Below, one piece after another: positions 1-8,856 of a stretch of 64,000 nt of DNA. Origin of the DNA: Neisseria perflava (GTDB lineage: Bacteria; Pseudomonadota; Gammaproteobacteria; Burkholderiales; Neisseriaceae); the NCBI RefSeq assembly GCF_024170405.1, contig NZ_JALJYC010000001.1, positions 62,001 to 126,000 on the forward strand, in the 5' to 3' direction. The first letter of the stretch is position 1. Each line of letters opens with the position of its first letter. Under the pieces are notes generated by a model. It worked only from the letters and a program-made list of their open reading frames with translations, was not told where the DNA came from and did no database searches. The translations under genes and the position numbers were made by a program.

Positions 1-803
1 TCGCCAACGACCGCGAAAGCCATCAGCGCGATTTGTATGAAGCCATCGAGCGCGGCGATTTCCCGAAATGGACGATGTATGTGCAAATCATGCCCGAAGC
101 CGACGCCGAGAAAGTGCCGTATCATCTGTTTGATTTGACCAAAGTGTGGCCGAAAGGCGATTATCCGCTGATTGAAGTGGGCGAATTCGAGCTCAACCGT
201 AATCCGGACAACTTCTTCGCCGACGTGGAGCAATCCGCTTTTGCGCCGAGCAATCTGGTGCCGGGTATCGGCGTGTCGCCGGACAAAATGTTGCAGGCGC
301 GCCTGTTTAACTATGCCGACGCGCAACGCTACCGCTTGGGTGCGAACTTCCACCAAATTCCGGTGAACGCGCCGCGCTGCCTCGTATTCAGTAACGCCCG
401 CGACGGACAAGGCCGCGTGGACGGCAACTACGGCAGCCTGCCGCACTACGAGCCCAACAGCTTCGGCCAATGGCAGGAGCAGCCGCAATACGCCGAGCCG
501 CCTTTGAAAATCAACGGCGACGCCGCGCATTGGAACTTCCGCGAAGACGATGCCGATTATTTCAGCCAGCCGCGCGCGTTGTTTAATCTGATGAGCGACT
601 GTCAGAAACAAGTCTTGTTCAGCAACACCGCTGCGGCGATGGGCGACGCTTTGGATTTCATCAAATATCGCCATATCCGCAACTGCTACGCTTGCGATCC
701 GGCTTACGGCGAAGGCGTCGCCAAAGCGCTGGGCATGACCGTGGCCGACGCGCAAGCCGCCCGCGCCACCGATCCGGCAATGGGTCAGGGCGGGCTGCTG
801 TGA
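1..803 (+). CDS. kat: Catalase, C-terminal part (5' end outside the window)
   Basis: Haem catalase that disproportionates hydrogen peroxide. The reading frame is open from base 3 and gives about 266 residues of the C-terminal half. Visible family segments are the [22 protein letters not shown] stretch, split here as [10 protein letters not shown] and FDLTKVWP, then the proximal haem-side region with [13 protein letters not shown] and [12 protein letters not shown]. The haem-ligand tyrosine region [17 protein letters not shown] is present (residues about 100-115 of the visible part), so the fragment looks intact. The start and promoter lie upstream of base 1. It is followed by an uptake-sequence terminator. 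Family assignment is secure; the clade (small-subunit, about 500 residues) is inferred. Confidence 0.95.
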   Translation, partial: ANDRESHQRDLYEAIERGDFPKWTMYVQIMPEADAEKVPYHLFDLTKVWPKGDYPLIEVGEFELNRNPDNFFADVEQSAFAPSNLVPGIGVSPDKMLQARLFNYADAQRYRLGANFHQIPVNAPRCLVFSNARDGQGRVDGNYGSLPHYEPNSFGQWQEQPQYAEPPLKINGDAAHWNFREDDADYFSQPRALFNLMSDCQKQVLFSNTAAAMGDALDFIKYRHIRNCYACDPAYGEGVAKALGMTVADAQAARATDPAMGQGGLL

Positions 804-868
804 TGTGGCTGGATTTGGGCGAACTGCTGGCGCAAACCGTCGGCAGCCAAACCCGTAAGCAAAAATAG
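803..868 (+). CDS. Possible 21-residue peptide overlapping the catalase stop
   Basis: An ATG overlaps the catalase TGA (ATG at 803) and opens a 21-codon frame, [20 protein letters not shown] plus one lysine, ending TAG at 868. The overlap would allow translational coupling, but there is no other sign that it is a gene. It could equally be the remnant of a longer downstream protein or chance. Confidence 0.2.
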   Translation: MWLDLGELLAQTVGSQTRKQK

Positions 869-883
869 CATAATAAATAGATA

Positions 884-953
884 AAGGCCGTCTGAAACGG
901 TGTTAAAACGGAATCGAAGATTTCTGTTTAACACCGTTTCAGACGGCCTTTTT
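884..953. terminator. Uptake-sequence inverted-repeat terminator after catalase
   Basis: Two inverted copies of the uptake sequence extended by ACGGTGTTAAA / TTTAACACCGT form a long hairpin followed by TTTTT. It can serve catalase (+) and the converging small gene (-). Confidence 0.8.
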
Positions 954-965
954 ATGCTGGATCAT

Positions 966-1349
966 TTAAGATTTAGGCGCTAATTCAACCATTAAGGCAT
1001 TATCCGCAATCTGCGCCGCTGTAATGCGGTGGGTTTTCAACACGCTTTTAAATTCGCCGAACACGGCAAGGTTGATTTGCAGGGTTTGGGCGCGGGTGTC
1101 GAGCGAGAGCTTTTTGGTGCGGATGTCGCCGAAAATGCCCGCCGCGCTTTTGGCTAAGAGCGACGCGCCCCAGCCGAGGGCATAGGAAAATTGCAGTGTG
1201 TCGTCGCCGTGGCCGGTGAGGGTCAGATCAATGTTGACGAGATAGCGGGCACGGATGTTATCCGGCGCGGTTTGGGTCAGCGCAACGGTTTTGCCGCTTT
1301 GCTTTTCCAACATGGCGGTGATTTCGGCCAGCGTTTTATGGATTTGCAT
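966..1349 (-). CDS. Hypothetical protein, 127 residues
   Basis: Not recognised with confidence. The chosen start (MQIHKTLAEI) is the second in-frame ATG; an upstream one at 1391 would run into the divergent avtA promoter. The protein begins with an amphipathic helix (HKTLAEITAMLEKQSGKTV) and continues with alternating hydrophobic strands (RARYLVNIDLTL, LQFSYALGWGASLLAKSAAGIFGDIR). There is no signal peptide or clear membrane segment. It is divergent from avtA, with 71 bases between the starts. Codon use is like its neighbours, so a real conserved neisserial gene is likely. Confidence 0.6.
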   Translation of the reverse strand: MQIHKTLAEITAMLEKQSGKTVALTQTAPDNIRARYLVNIDLTLTGHGDDTLQFSYALGWGASLLAKSAAGIFGDIRTKKLSLDTRAQTLQINLAVFGEFKSVLKTHRITAAQIADNALMVELAPKS

Positions 1350-1420
1350 GATGGTTTTGGGTATTGGAAGGGAAGCTGCGTATAATATCATGCCATGATT
1401 TTGATTTTGGGGAGCATGTC

Positions 1421-2722
1421 ATGCAATTTTCAAATTTCGGCCAAAAATTCACACAGCACAGCGGTATTTTGCAGCTGATGGACGATTTGGGCAACGCGCT
1501 GAACAGCGATAAGCCGGTGAACATGCTCGGCGGCGGCAATCCGGCGCGGATAGCGGCGGTGAACGAGGTGTTTGCCGAAGTGTTCGCGCAGATGGCGGCG
1601 GAGAATGCGGTGGAAAACATCGGCAATTATTCCACGCCGCAGGGCGATGCCAAGCTGATTGCCGCGCTGGTGGCGTTTTTTAACCGCGAATACGGCTGGG
1701 GTTTGACGGCGGAAAATATCGCCCTCACCAATGGTTCGCAAAACGCTTTTTTCTATTTATTCAACCTCTTCGGCGGCAAATACACTTCAGACGGCCTCGA
1801 TACCGACAAAGCCATCCTGCTGCCGCTCGCGCCCGAGTATATCGGTTATGCCGACGTGCATATCGAAGGGCAGCACTTTATTTTGGTCAAACCGCAGATT
1901 GAGGCGGTGGAACACAACGGCCAAAGCGGTTTTTTCAAATACCGCGTGGATTTCGCCGCGCTGGAAAACCTGCCCGAGCTCAAGGCGGGCAAAATCGGCG
2001 CGATTTGCTGCTCGCGCCCGACCAATCCTACCGGCAATGTCTTGACCGACGAAGAAATGGCGCACCTCGATAAAATCGCCCAAGCGCACGGCATTCCGCT
2101 GATTATCGACAACGCCTACGGCATGCCGTTTCCGAATATTATTTACAGCGACACCACGCTGACGTGGCATGAAAATATCATCCTCTGCTTCAGCCTCTCC
2201 AAAATCGGCCTGCCGGGGGTGCGCACGGGGATTGTGGTGGCCGCGCCCGAGGTGGTGAAGGCGGTCTCCTCGCTGAACGCGATTGTGAACCTGGCGCCGA
2301 CCCGTTTCGGCGCCGCCGTTGCCGTGCCTTTATTGGAAGACGGCCGTCTGAAAACATTGGCCGATACGGTCATCCGGCCGTTTTATCAACAGCAGGTAGA
2401 GCTGGCGGTGTCGCTGCTGCAAGGGGAATTTGCCGGCTATCCGCTGCACATCCACAAGCCCGAGGGCGCGATTTTCCTGTGGTTGTGGTTTGAAGGCTTG
2501 CCGGTCAGCTCGCAAATGCTGTATCAAATGCTCAAAGAAAAAGGCACGCTGATTATCCCGGGCGAACATTTCTTTGTCGGCGTGGACATTGCCGACTATC
2601 CCCACGCCCACGAGTGTATCCGCATGAGCATTGCGCAAAACGCCGACACGCTGGCAAAAGGCATTGCCGATATCGGCGAAGTCGTGCGCGGACTGTATGA
2701 CGCGCAGGGTAAGGCCGTCTGA
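1421..2722 (+). CDS. avtA: Valine-pyruvate aminotransferase
   Basis: PLP-dependent class I/II aminotransferase that exchanges the amino group between valine (or its keto acid) and alanine/pyruvate, linking branched-chain amino acid and alanine pools. It is 433 residues, close to the E. coli enzyme (about 417). The N terminus QFSNFGQKFTQHSGILQLMDD and the GGGNPA motif are characteristic of AvtA. The PLP lysine is K261 in FSLSKIGLPGVRTG, and the SRPTNPTGN segment binds the cofactor. Start chosen at 1421 because GGGGAG lies about 8 bases upstream. The stop codon is supplied by an uptake sequence, giving the C terminus KAV. Confidence 0.93.
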   Translation: MQFSNFGQKFTQHSGILQLMDDLGNALNSDKPVNMLGGGNPARIAAVNEVFAEVFAQMAAENAVENIGNYSTPQGDAKLIAALVAFFNREYGWGLTAENIALTNGSQNAFFYLFNLFGGKYTSDGLDTDKAILLPLAPEYIGYADVHIEGQHFILVKPQIEAVEHNGQSGFFKYRVDFAALENLPELKAGKIGAICCSRPTNPTGNVLTDEEMAHLDKIAQAHGIPLIIDNAYGMPFPNIIYSDTTLTWHENIILCFSLSKIGLPGVRTGIVVAAPEVVKAVSSLNAIVNLAPTRFGAAVAVPLLEDGRLKTLADTVIRPFYQQQVELAVSLLQGEFAGYPLHIHKPEGAIFLWLWFEGLPVSSQMLYQMLKEKGTLIIPGEHFFVGVDIADYPHAHECIRMSIAQNADTLAKGIADIGEVVRGLYDAQGKAV

Positions 2723-2767
2723 AAACCGCGTGCGTTCCGCACACACCCAACGCTTATGGAATATCCG

Positions 2768-2806
2768 CAAGGCCGTCTGAAAATTTTATCTTTTCAGACG
2801 GTCTTT
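2768..2806. terminator. Uptake-sequence terminator after avtA
   Basis: AAGGCCGTCTGAAAA and TTTTCAGACGGTCTTTT are inverted around a short loop; the second arm has one change (GGTC for GGCC). Confidence 0.75.
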
Positions 2807-2899
2807 TCGTTATATCCAAATAAACAAACAGTATTTCTGCCGCCGATTGCCTTTTGCTATATTGCCCGTATTCAAAATTTATATCATTAAAGGAACATC

Positions 2900-3925
2900 A
2901 TGGGCATTAAATCACTTTTGGCAGCGGTAACGGCGGCGGCGCTGCTGGCCGCGTGCGGGCAGTCGGGCGGCGCGGGCGACACGAAAAACGGCAAGGCTGA
3001 AAGCGTGTCGATTCTCAACGTCTCCTACGATCCGACACGCGCACTTTACCGTGAATACAACCCGCTGTTCCAAAAACAATGGCAGGAAAAAACCGGTCAA
3101 AGCGTGGAAATCAAGCAGTCCAACGGCGGCTCGGGCAAGCAGTCGCTGACCGTGCAAAACGGCCTCAAAGCCGATGTGGTGACGCTGGCGCTGGCGCAGG
3201 ACATCAATGCGCTCAACAACAATAAAAGGCTGGTTAACCCCGACTGGCAAAAAGCCCTGCCGGATAACAGCACGCCCTACACCTCGACCATCGTCTTTTT
3301 GGTGCGCAAAGGCAATCCGAAAAACATCCATGACTGGGGCGATTTGGTCAAAGGCGATACGCAGGTGATTACGCCCAACCCGAAAACCTCCGGCGGTGCG
3401 CGCTGGAATTTCCTCGCGGCTTGGGCATACGCGCAGCAGCAGGGCGGCGACGCGGCGGCGGAACAGTTTGTCGGCGAATTGTACAAACGCGTGCCGGTGA
3501 TGGACGCGGGCGCACGCGCCTCCACCATTTCGTTTACCGAACGCGGCTTGGGCGATGTATTGCTGGCGTGGGAAAACGAGGCTTATCTGGCGATGAAGGA
3601 AAATCCGGACAAATTTGAAATCATCACGCCGAGCATTTCCATCTTGTGCGAACCGCCGGTAGCAGTGGTGGACACCGTGGTTGATGAAAAAGGCACGCGC
3701 GACGTGGCGACGGCCTATCTGCAAGGCTTGTACGGCAAAGAGGCGCAGCGCATTATTGCCAAAAACTACTACCGCCCGAGCGACAAGGAAGTGGCGGCGG
3801 AATTTAAAGCGCAGTTCCCCGAGTTGAAACTGGTCACCATCGACGGCGACTTCGGCGGCTGGCAAACTGCACAACCGCGTTTCTTCGGCGACAACGGCGT
3901 GTTTGACAAAATTTATAAGACATAA
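2900..3925 (+). CDS. sbp: Sulfate ABC transporter substrate-binding lipoprotein
   Basis: Periplasmic sulfate (thiosulfate) binding protein of the Sbp/CysP family, 341 residues. It has a lipoprotein signal with lipobox LAAC, lipidated cysteine 19, so it is probably anchored to a membrane rather than soluble as in E. coli. Family signatures include SYDPTRALYREYNPLF, SNGGSGKQ and the TPNPKTSGGARWNFLAAW segment that contacts the oxyanion. AAAGGAACATC precedes the ATG. No cysT/cysW/cysA permease or ATPase genes are adjacent; this dispersed arrangement is common in Neisseria. Confidence 0.92.
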   Translation: MGIKSLLAAVTAAALLAACGQSGGAGDTKNGKAESVSILNVSYDPTRALYREYNPLFQKQWQEKTGQSVEIKQSNGGSGKQSLTVQNGLKADVVTLALAQDINALNNNKRLVNPDWQKALPDNSTPYTSTIVFLVRKGNPKNIHDWGDLVKGDTQVITPNPKTSGGARWNFLAAWAYAQQQGGDAAAEQFVGELYKRVPVMDAGARASTISFTERGLGDVLLAWENEAYLAMKENPDKFEIITPSISILCEPPVAVVDTVVDEKGTRDVATAYLQGLYGKEAQRIIAKNYYRPSDKEVAAEFKAQFPELKLVTIDGDFGGWQTAQPRFFGDNGVFDKIYKT

Positions 3926-3938
3926 GGGCTTGGATAGC

Positions 3939-3980
3939 AAAAGGCCGTCTGAAAATTTGATTTTTCAGACGGCCTTTGCC
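3939..3980. terminator. Uptake-sequence terminator after sbp
   Basis: AAAAGGCCGTCTGAAAA and TTTTTCAGACGGCCTTT are inverted with a four-base loop. Confidence 0.8.
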
Positions 3981-4039
3981 GTGTTTATCCGTCGACGGGT
4001 AGCAGCAGTCGGAATTTTATCCCAACTGACGGAATCAGA

Positions 4040-4816
4040 CTAAGCACGCGGCTTTTTAAAGCGGATTTTTTCAGACGGCGTTTCGGATGGTTTGGTCGTA
4101 TCTTTTACGCAATCCACCGGTAATATTTCAACAGTTGGCAGGGTAAGGCCGTTTTTGTCTTGGTAAACGGCACGGAAGGATTTGATGCCGTAAGGCAGGC
4201 CACCGTCGGGCGAACAGACGGTTCTTTTGAGCAGGGCGTGTATTTTGGCATTGAGGGCAGGCAAAGCCTCGGGCGGAATTTTGGAAAAATCCTGCTTAAC
4301 CAGCGTATATTGATACCGAACAGTGTTATCGGGCAAAACCTCGCCGTAATCCAAGCGGGTATCTTCATCCAGCATGGTGCTGGCAAAATGCGCATTGCCC
4401 CGCTTGATGGCGGCTTGCGCTGCTTCACTTTGGCAATCTTGCGGGCGCAAAATGAGGATGTCGGGTTTGGCGGAGAATTCGTGGTAGGTAATAAGCTGCC
4501 ATTCAACGGGCTGTAAGGGTGCATCGGATTTGCATACTTTTAGGTAGTATTCCTGCCGCGAGCCGTTTCTCCCGCCCTCGATTGTGCCGGGTATTTGGCT
4601 TTTAGTCAGACCATGCAGACGGAAGGTAACCGACCACACATCATTTTTAAACCGGGCATTTTCCTATGTCATGAATCCTGTTACCTGCTTCGGTAAATGC
4701 GGTTTGACGATGTCGGCCTGTTGGCGATAATACGCCCGCGTTTCTTCGTTTACTTCAGCCGCCAGCGGCAGGGAAACAGCGAGTAGGGTAAGGGCAAGGC
4801 AGTGTTGCAGTTTCAT
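4040..4816 (-). pseudogene. Secreted hypothetical protein interrupted by an in-frame amber codon
   Basis: One 259-codon frame with a single internal TAG. It starts with MKLQHCLALTLLAVSLPLAAE, a clear Sec signal peptide with a cleavage site near residue 20, preceded by AAAGAGAG. After 50 codons, ending KQVTGFMT, a TAG at 4664-4666 interrupts the frame. The same frame then continues with ENARFKNDVWSVTFRLHGL for a further 207 codons without another stop. The later part has several cysteines and a basic C terminus (KIRFKKPRA). The function is not recognised. The downstream part could be read alone only from weak starts such as the GTG at 4639, with no signal peptide. Either a nonsense mutation or a base-call error explains it. 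Confidence 0.75.
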
Positions 4817-4841
4817 CGTTTTCTCTCTTTGTTGTATTGTT

Positions 4842-4876
4842 AAAGGCTGTCTGAAAATTGTTTCAGACGGCCTTGT
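4842..4876. terminator. Imperfect uptake-sequence hairpin downstream of msrAB
   Basis: AAAGGCTGTCTGAAAA pairs with TTTCAGACGGCCTTG (one mismatch position), about 115 bases beyond the msrAB stop and just upstream of the interrupted gene. Confidence 0.6.
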
Positions 4877-4990
4877 TTTTAGCATGAAATCAAGGGGTTT
4901 GCCAAGTAGGGGGAGAATCTGCCTGAGACTTCGGGTATGGTTGGAGTTTCCGCTGGGATTTCATCCCAACCTGCGCGGTTGCATGATTTT

Positions 4991-5947
4991 TCAGACGGCC
5001 TCGACCAAATCTTTCCAATCGCCGTAACCCTCTTCGTCCATTTTGTCCAGCGGGATAAAGCGCAAACTCGCCCCGTTGATGCAGAAGCGCAGTCCGCCGA
5101 GTTCTTTCGGGCCGTCGGGGAAGACGTGACCCAAGTGCGAGTCGGCGGCGGCACTGCGCACTTCCACGCGGCGCATGCCGTGGCTGGTGTCTTCGCGGGC
5201 GGTGACGTGTTCGCGTGCAATCGGGCGCGAGAAGCTCGGCCAGCCGCAGCCGGAATCGAATTTGTCGGCGGAGCTGAACAGCGGCTCGCCGCTGACAATG
5301 TCAACGTAAATGCCGGGTTTGAATTGGTGGTCGTAAGGGTGGGAAAACGGGTGTTCCGTGCCGTTTTCTTGCGTTACATAATACTGCTCGGGCGTAAGGC
5401 GGGCGCGGATTTCGTTTTCAGACGGCCTTGTGTACGTGCGCGGTGCGGGCGCGTCTAGTGGCTGCTTGGCCAAGCGCAAATCGATGTGGCAGTAGCCGCC
5501 GGGGTTTTTGCCCAAATAATCCTGATGATAATCTTCGGCGGGGTAGAAATGTTGCAGGGCTTGGTTTTCCACCACAATCGGGCGGTCGTATTGCTGCTGT
5601 AAATTTTCCAGCGCAGCGGTAATGACGGGCGCGTCGGCGGGGGCGGTGTAGTAAATGCCGGTGCGGTATTGTTCGCCGATGTCGTTGCCCTGACGGTTGC
5701 GCACGGTCGGGTCAATCAGGCGGAAGTAGTGGCGCAGGATGTTGTTCAAGCTGATTTTGTCATCATCGAAGGTCACGGCCACGGTTTCGGCGTGACCAGT
5801 ATGGCGGCGGCACACGTCTTCGTAAGAGGGGTGGGCGGTGCGGCCGTTGGCATAGCCGGATACGGCGGAGATGACGCCGCTAATGCGGCGGAAGTAGGCT
5901 TCCACGCCCCAAAAGCAGCCGCCGGCCAGATAGATGGTGTGTGTCAT
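4991..5947 (-). CDS. msrAB: Bifunctional peptide methionine sulfoxide reductase MsrA/MsrB
   Basis: Repairs both S- and R-methionine sulfoxide in oxidised proteins. The N-terminal MsrA domain carries GGCFWG with catalytic Cys11. The C-terminal MsrB domain has the resolving cysteine in DSGCGWPSF (about residue 234) and catalytic selenocysteine-equivalent Cys in RFCINGAS (about 289); the 55-residue spacing matches meningococcal MsrB. Zinc-binding CxxC pairs are absent. At 318 residues it lacks the N-terminal thioredoxin-like domain and signal peptide of the 522-residue PilB/MsrAB of pathogenic Neisseria, so it is probably cytoplasmic and thioredoxin-dependent. The start MTHTIYL is chosen because the MsrA fold begins there. 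The stop lies in an uptake sequence (C terminus EAV). Confidence 0.95.
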   Translation of the reverse strand: MTHTIYLAGGCFWGVEAYFRRISGVISAVSGYANGRTAHPSYEDVCRRHTGHAETVAVTFDDDKISLNNILRHYFRLIDPTVRNRQGNDIGEQYRTGIYYTAPADAPVITAALENLQQQYDRPIVVENQALQHFYPAEDYHQDYLGKNPGGYCHIDLRLAKQPLDAPAPRTYTRPSENEIRARLTPEQYYVTQENGTEHPFSHPYDHQFKPGIYVDIVSGEPLFSSADKFDSGCGWPSFSRPIAREHVTAREDTSHGMRRVEVRSAAADSHLGHVFPDGPKELGGLRFCINGASLRFIPLDKMDEEGYGDWKDLVEAV

Positions 5948-6068
5948 GTTTTTTCCTCTTATTGCTTTATGCAGTTTATCAGCTCTTAAATATAAAGCCT
6001 GTTTCCTAAAATTTCTATTGGCTTTACAATCGCAGTTATTCCCATTTACGCCGTCTGAAAGGCCGCTC

Positions 6069-7148
6069 ATGTCGCTTGCCCAACCGAAACGCATTTTAAT
6101 CATCAAGTTGCGCCATCACGGTGACGTATTGCTGACCACGCCTGTGGCCGACGCGCTCAAACACCGCTTCCCCGATTGCGAAGTGGACATGCTGGTGTAT
6201 CAGGAAACGGCCGATATTATTCGCGACAACAGCCAAATCGCGCAGATTTTCACCATCGACCGCCAATGGAAAAAGCAGGGCAAAAAGGCGCAGTGGCAGC
6301 ATGAAAAAGATTTGTTTTGCCGCTTGAAGGCGCGCGGTTACGATTGGGCGTTTAACCTCAACGACCAATGGCGTGCGGTGGTGATTGCCAAACTGTGCGC
6401 CCAATGCAGCGTGACGCTGGCGTATGAGAAGCGCGACAATTTCTTATGGCGCTTTTGCCATGATTTTGTCAATCCCGATTTGGATGTGACCCGTCATGTG
6501 GTCGAGCGGCATTTGGCGGTGTTGCCGCCCTTAATGCAGCCGGACGAATATCCCGCCAAAGTGCGCATGCAAATCAGCAACGACAGCCGCATCAGCCTGC
6601 GCCAAAAATTGCGCGAACAGGGCTGGAACGACGAGCCGTATGTCTTGATACACCCGGGTTCGCGCTGGCTGTTTAAATGTTGGGAAGACGGCAAATACGC
6701 GGCGGTGGTGCAATTATTGCTCAACCACGGTCAAAACGTAGTCTTGACCGCCGCACCGTCAAAAGAAGAGCAGACGATGATTGAAGAAATCAAAGGCCGT
6801 CTGAAAATCCACGAGGGTGTGAACGTGTGGACACTCAACGGCAATCTCAACCTGCGTGAGCTGGCGGCGGCGATTGAAGGCGCGAGCCTGTTTGTCGGCG
6901 TGGATTCCGTGCCCATGCACATGGCGGCGGCGCTGGATAAGCCGCAAGTGGCGCTGTTCGGCCCGACTTGGGTCAGCCGCTGGCGGCCGTATTCCGACCA
7001 AGCCGAGGTTATTTGGGCGGGCGATTACGGCGAACTGCCTGATCCGGACAGCATTAACACCGACAACCACACGCGCCTTTTAAGCGCGATTCCGCTGGAA
7101 GCGGTGTGGAAAAAAGTGGCGGAGAAATTGGGTTTGCAGCAGGGGTAG
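6069..7148 (+). CDS. Lipooligosaccharide heptosyltransferase, RfaQ-like (GT9)
   Basis: Family 9 glycosyltransferase of 359 residues, expected to transfer heptose to the inner core of lipooligosaccharide from the cytoplasmic face. The N terminus [20 protein letters not shown] and the [13 protein letters not shown] stretch resemble RfaQ (heptosyltransferase III). The C-terminal donor-binding half has [11 protein letters not shown] and [17 protein letters not shown]...ALFGPTW, typical of the family. The start at 6069 was preferred because homology begins immediately after it; longer frames run into the divergent msrAB promoter. Which heptose it adds cannot be decided from sequence. Confidence 0.85.
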   Translation: MSLAQPKRILIIKLRHHGDVLLTTPVADALKHRFPDCEVDMLVYQETADIIRDNSQIAQIFTIDRQWKKQGKKAQWQHEKDLFCRLKARGYDWAFNLNDQWRAVVIAKLCAQCSVTLAYEKRDNFLWRFCHDFVNPDLDVTRHVVERHLAVLPPLMQPDEYPAKVRMQISNDSRISLRQKLREQGWNDEPYVLIHPGSRWLFKCWEDGKYAAVVQLLLNHGQNVVLTAAPSKEEQTMIEEIKGRLKIHEGVNVWTLNGNLNLRELAAAIEGASLFVGVDSVPMHMAAALDKPQVALFGPTWVSRWRPYSDQAEVIWAGDYGELPDPDSINTDNHTRLLSAIPLEAVWKKVAEKLGLQQG

Positions 7149-7208
7149 TTTGCTGTGGGGATTGAGATAAGAATTTAAAATATTTCCATTGTTCTTAGAA
7201 TAGTAATG

Positions 7209-7292
7209 TTTCCGGCAGACAGAAAAGCGTCGGATTTTCGTCATTAGCTGCGCAGGCGGGAATGACGAATCCTTGCGGATTCTGTCTGTCTA
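7209..7292. repeat. Degenerate dRS3-type intergenic repeat
   Basis: CCGGCAGACAGA opens and TCTGTCTG closes a segment containing GCGCAGGCGGGAATGACG, the same modules as the intact neisserial dRS3-flanked repeat at 11629-11783. One dRS3 arm is lost here. The remainder of 7149-7364 is AT-rich with nothing recognised. Confidence 0.6.
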
Positions 7293-7364
7293 ACAAAGTA
7301 TGTTTCTGAAATTCAAAAATATATTCTTTTAACGTATCTTGAATTCCCTCTACTTGATATATGC

Positions 7365-7423
7365 AAAGGCCGTCTGAAAACCATATTCTGCCAAACAGAA
7401 ACGGTTTTTCAGACGGCCTTTGA
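7365..7423. terminator. Uptake-sequence hairpin after the porin fragment
   Basis: AAAGGCCGTCTGAAAACC and GGTTTTTCAGACGGCCTTT are inverted, with a loop of about 21 bases. Confidence 0.75.
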
Positions 7424-7455
7424 TGTTTACGGTTGATGTTTACGGTGCAACCGCC

Positions 7456-7770
7456 TTACTGCCCGACCCCGATATAGCTTTCCCCGCTGCCGCCATCGCG
7501 CTGCCAACGGATACGCGAACGGTTGTTGTCGTTGCCGACAGGCGTATCCTGCTCCAACTGCCAGATGACGTTATTGCTGCCGCCGATGGGGTATGAGCCG
7601 CGTATGCCGACATAGCTGCCGAAATCGGAAACGCCGCTGTCGGATACGGTTTTGCCGCCGTATTTGTATTGCGAGGCTTCAATGCCGCTTTTGAGCGTGC
7701 CGTAAATCTGCGTATCGGCAAACGCGGGCGCGGCCAGCAGCAGGCAGACGGGGACTAGGGAAAATTTCAT
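7456..7770 (-). pseudogene. Truncated outer-membrane porin
   Basis: The first 104 residues of a Neisseria-type trimeric porin. A signal peptide (KFSLVPVCLLLAAPAFA) is followed by DTQIYGTLKSGIEAS, the first beta strand, and then FGSYVGIRGS and NNVIWQLEQDTPV, matching the start of PorB-like porins (ADVTLYGTIKAGVEVS; AIWQLEQ). Family members are about 310-350 residues. The frame ends with a stop right after ESYIGVGQ, where the family continues into strand 5 (SFIGL). A terminator hairpin follows within 35 bases, so the rest of the gene is deleted. It cannot form a barrel. Confidence 0.8.
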
Positions 7771-7861
7771 GGCGGGTGTCCTGAATATTTTGCCGAAAAG
7801 TATAGCAACCGATGGTGTAAATGAATCATAATTCTAGCAAAGGCCGTCTGAAAAGACCGTC

Positions 7862-8012
7862 ATATAGCCGTCCCATTAATTTGATACGGCATTGCTGCGC
7901 CTTGCTCAAAGAGGGGGCTTGACTAAGCTGCTGAAGCAGCAAGTCAGCCGACTCGTACTACCCGTACTGCCTGCGGCTTGCTGTCTTGTCTCAAATTAAC
8001 GAAACGACTATA
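7862..8012. repeat. Correia-like miniature element upstream of the nitrilase gene
   Basis: About 150 bases with imperfect inverted ends: ATATAGCCGTCCCATTAATT on the left and AATTAACGAAACGACTATA on the right. The interior GTACTACCCGTACTGCCTGCGGCTTGC closely follows the interior of neisserial Correia elements (GTACTGTCTGCGGCTTCG); the motif is quoted here in parts: CGTACTACCCGTACTG, CCTGCGGCTTG. The right end sits 16 bases before the nitrilase ATG, so the element forms its 5' region; Correia ends are known to supply promoters. Confidence 0.7.
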
Positions 8013-8028
8013 AAATGAAAGGAAAAAG

Positions 8029-8832
8029 ATGAACACCCTCCGCGCCGCCGCCGTACAAATGGTTTCCACCACCGACCCCGACGAAAATATCCGCACCATG
8101 CGCCGACTGGTTAAAGAAGCGGCGGCGCAGGGCGCGGATTGGGTATTGCTGCCGGAATACTGGCCGATTATGGGGCGTAAGGACACCGACAAGCTGGCGT
8201 TTGCCGAGCCTTTGGGCGCAGGCAGGTTTCAGACGGCCTTGCGCGAGGCGGCGCGTGAATGCGGCGTGGTGTTGTTTGGCGGCACCATTCCGCTGCAAAG
8301 CGCCGAGGCAGGCAAGGTGATGAACACCATGCTGGCGTATGATCGCAGCGGGGCGCAAATCGGGCTGTACCACAAAATGCACCTGTTCGGTTTCAGCGAA
8401 GGGGCGGAACGCTATGCGGAGGCGGATACCATCAGCGCAGGCAAGGCCGTTCCTGATTGGCGGGCGGAGGGCGTGAATATTGCGGCGGGGGTGTGCTACG
8501 ACTTGCGTTTTCCCGAATTTTTCCGTGCGCAGCAGCCGTTTGACGTGTTGCTGCTGCCTGCCGCGTTTACTTACACCACCGGACAGGCGCATTGGGAATT
8601 GCTGCTGCGGGCGCGGGCGGTGGAAAACCAGTGTTACGTCATCGCTTCGGGACAAGGCGGCGTGCACGAAAGCGGACGGCGCACCTACGGCCACAGCATG
8701 ATTATCGACCCGTGGGGTGAGGTGTTGGCGGAACTGCCCGAAGGCGAAGGCGTGGTGGTCGCGGATTTGGACGCGGCGCGTTTAAACAGCGTGCGCACGA
8801 AATTACTGGCGTTGCGTCATAGGGTGTTGTGA
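8029..8832 (+). CDS. Nitrilase-family carbon-nitrogen hydrolase
   Basis: Cytoplasmic amidase of the nitrilase superfamily, 267 residues. The catalytic triad is visible: Glu43 in LLPEYWP, Lys116 in YHKMHLF and Cys156 in GVCYDLRFPE. The CYDLRFPE and AFTYTTGQAHWELLLRARA segments resemble the NIT1/NIT2-type branch whose characterised members hydrolyse deaminated glutathione or omega-amides, so a metabolite-repair role is the best inference. AAAGGAAAAAG precedes the ATG. The 5' region is the end of a Correia-like element. It runs codirectionally into ruvC with 24 bases between. Confidence 0.88.
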   Translation: MNTLRAAAVQMVSTTDPDENIRTMRRLVKEAAAQGADWVLLPEYWPIMGRKDTDKLAFAEPLGAGRFQTALREAARECGVVLFGGTIPLQSAEAGKVMNTMLAYDRSGAQIGLYHKMHLFGFSEGAERYAEADTISAGKAVPDWRAEGVNIAAGVCYDLRFPEFFRAQQPFDVLLLPAAFTYTTGQAHWELLLRARAVENQCYVIASGQGGVHESGRRTYGHSMIIDPWGEVLAELPEGEGVVVADLDAARLNSVRTKLLALRHRVL

Positions 8833-8856
8833 CGGCCTTTGCGCTATAATCCGCCC

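Noticed and set aside
2912..3940. 342-codon minus-strand frame across sbp
   Set aside because: Covers exactly the opposite strand of the sulfate-binding protein and has shadow-type composition.
8845..8856. TATAAT six bases before ruvC as a leaderless promoter
   Set aside because: No -35 at a suitable distance; the match is probably chance and ruvC is likely co-transcribed with the nitrilase gene.
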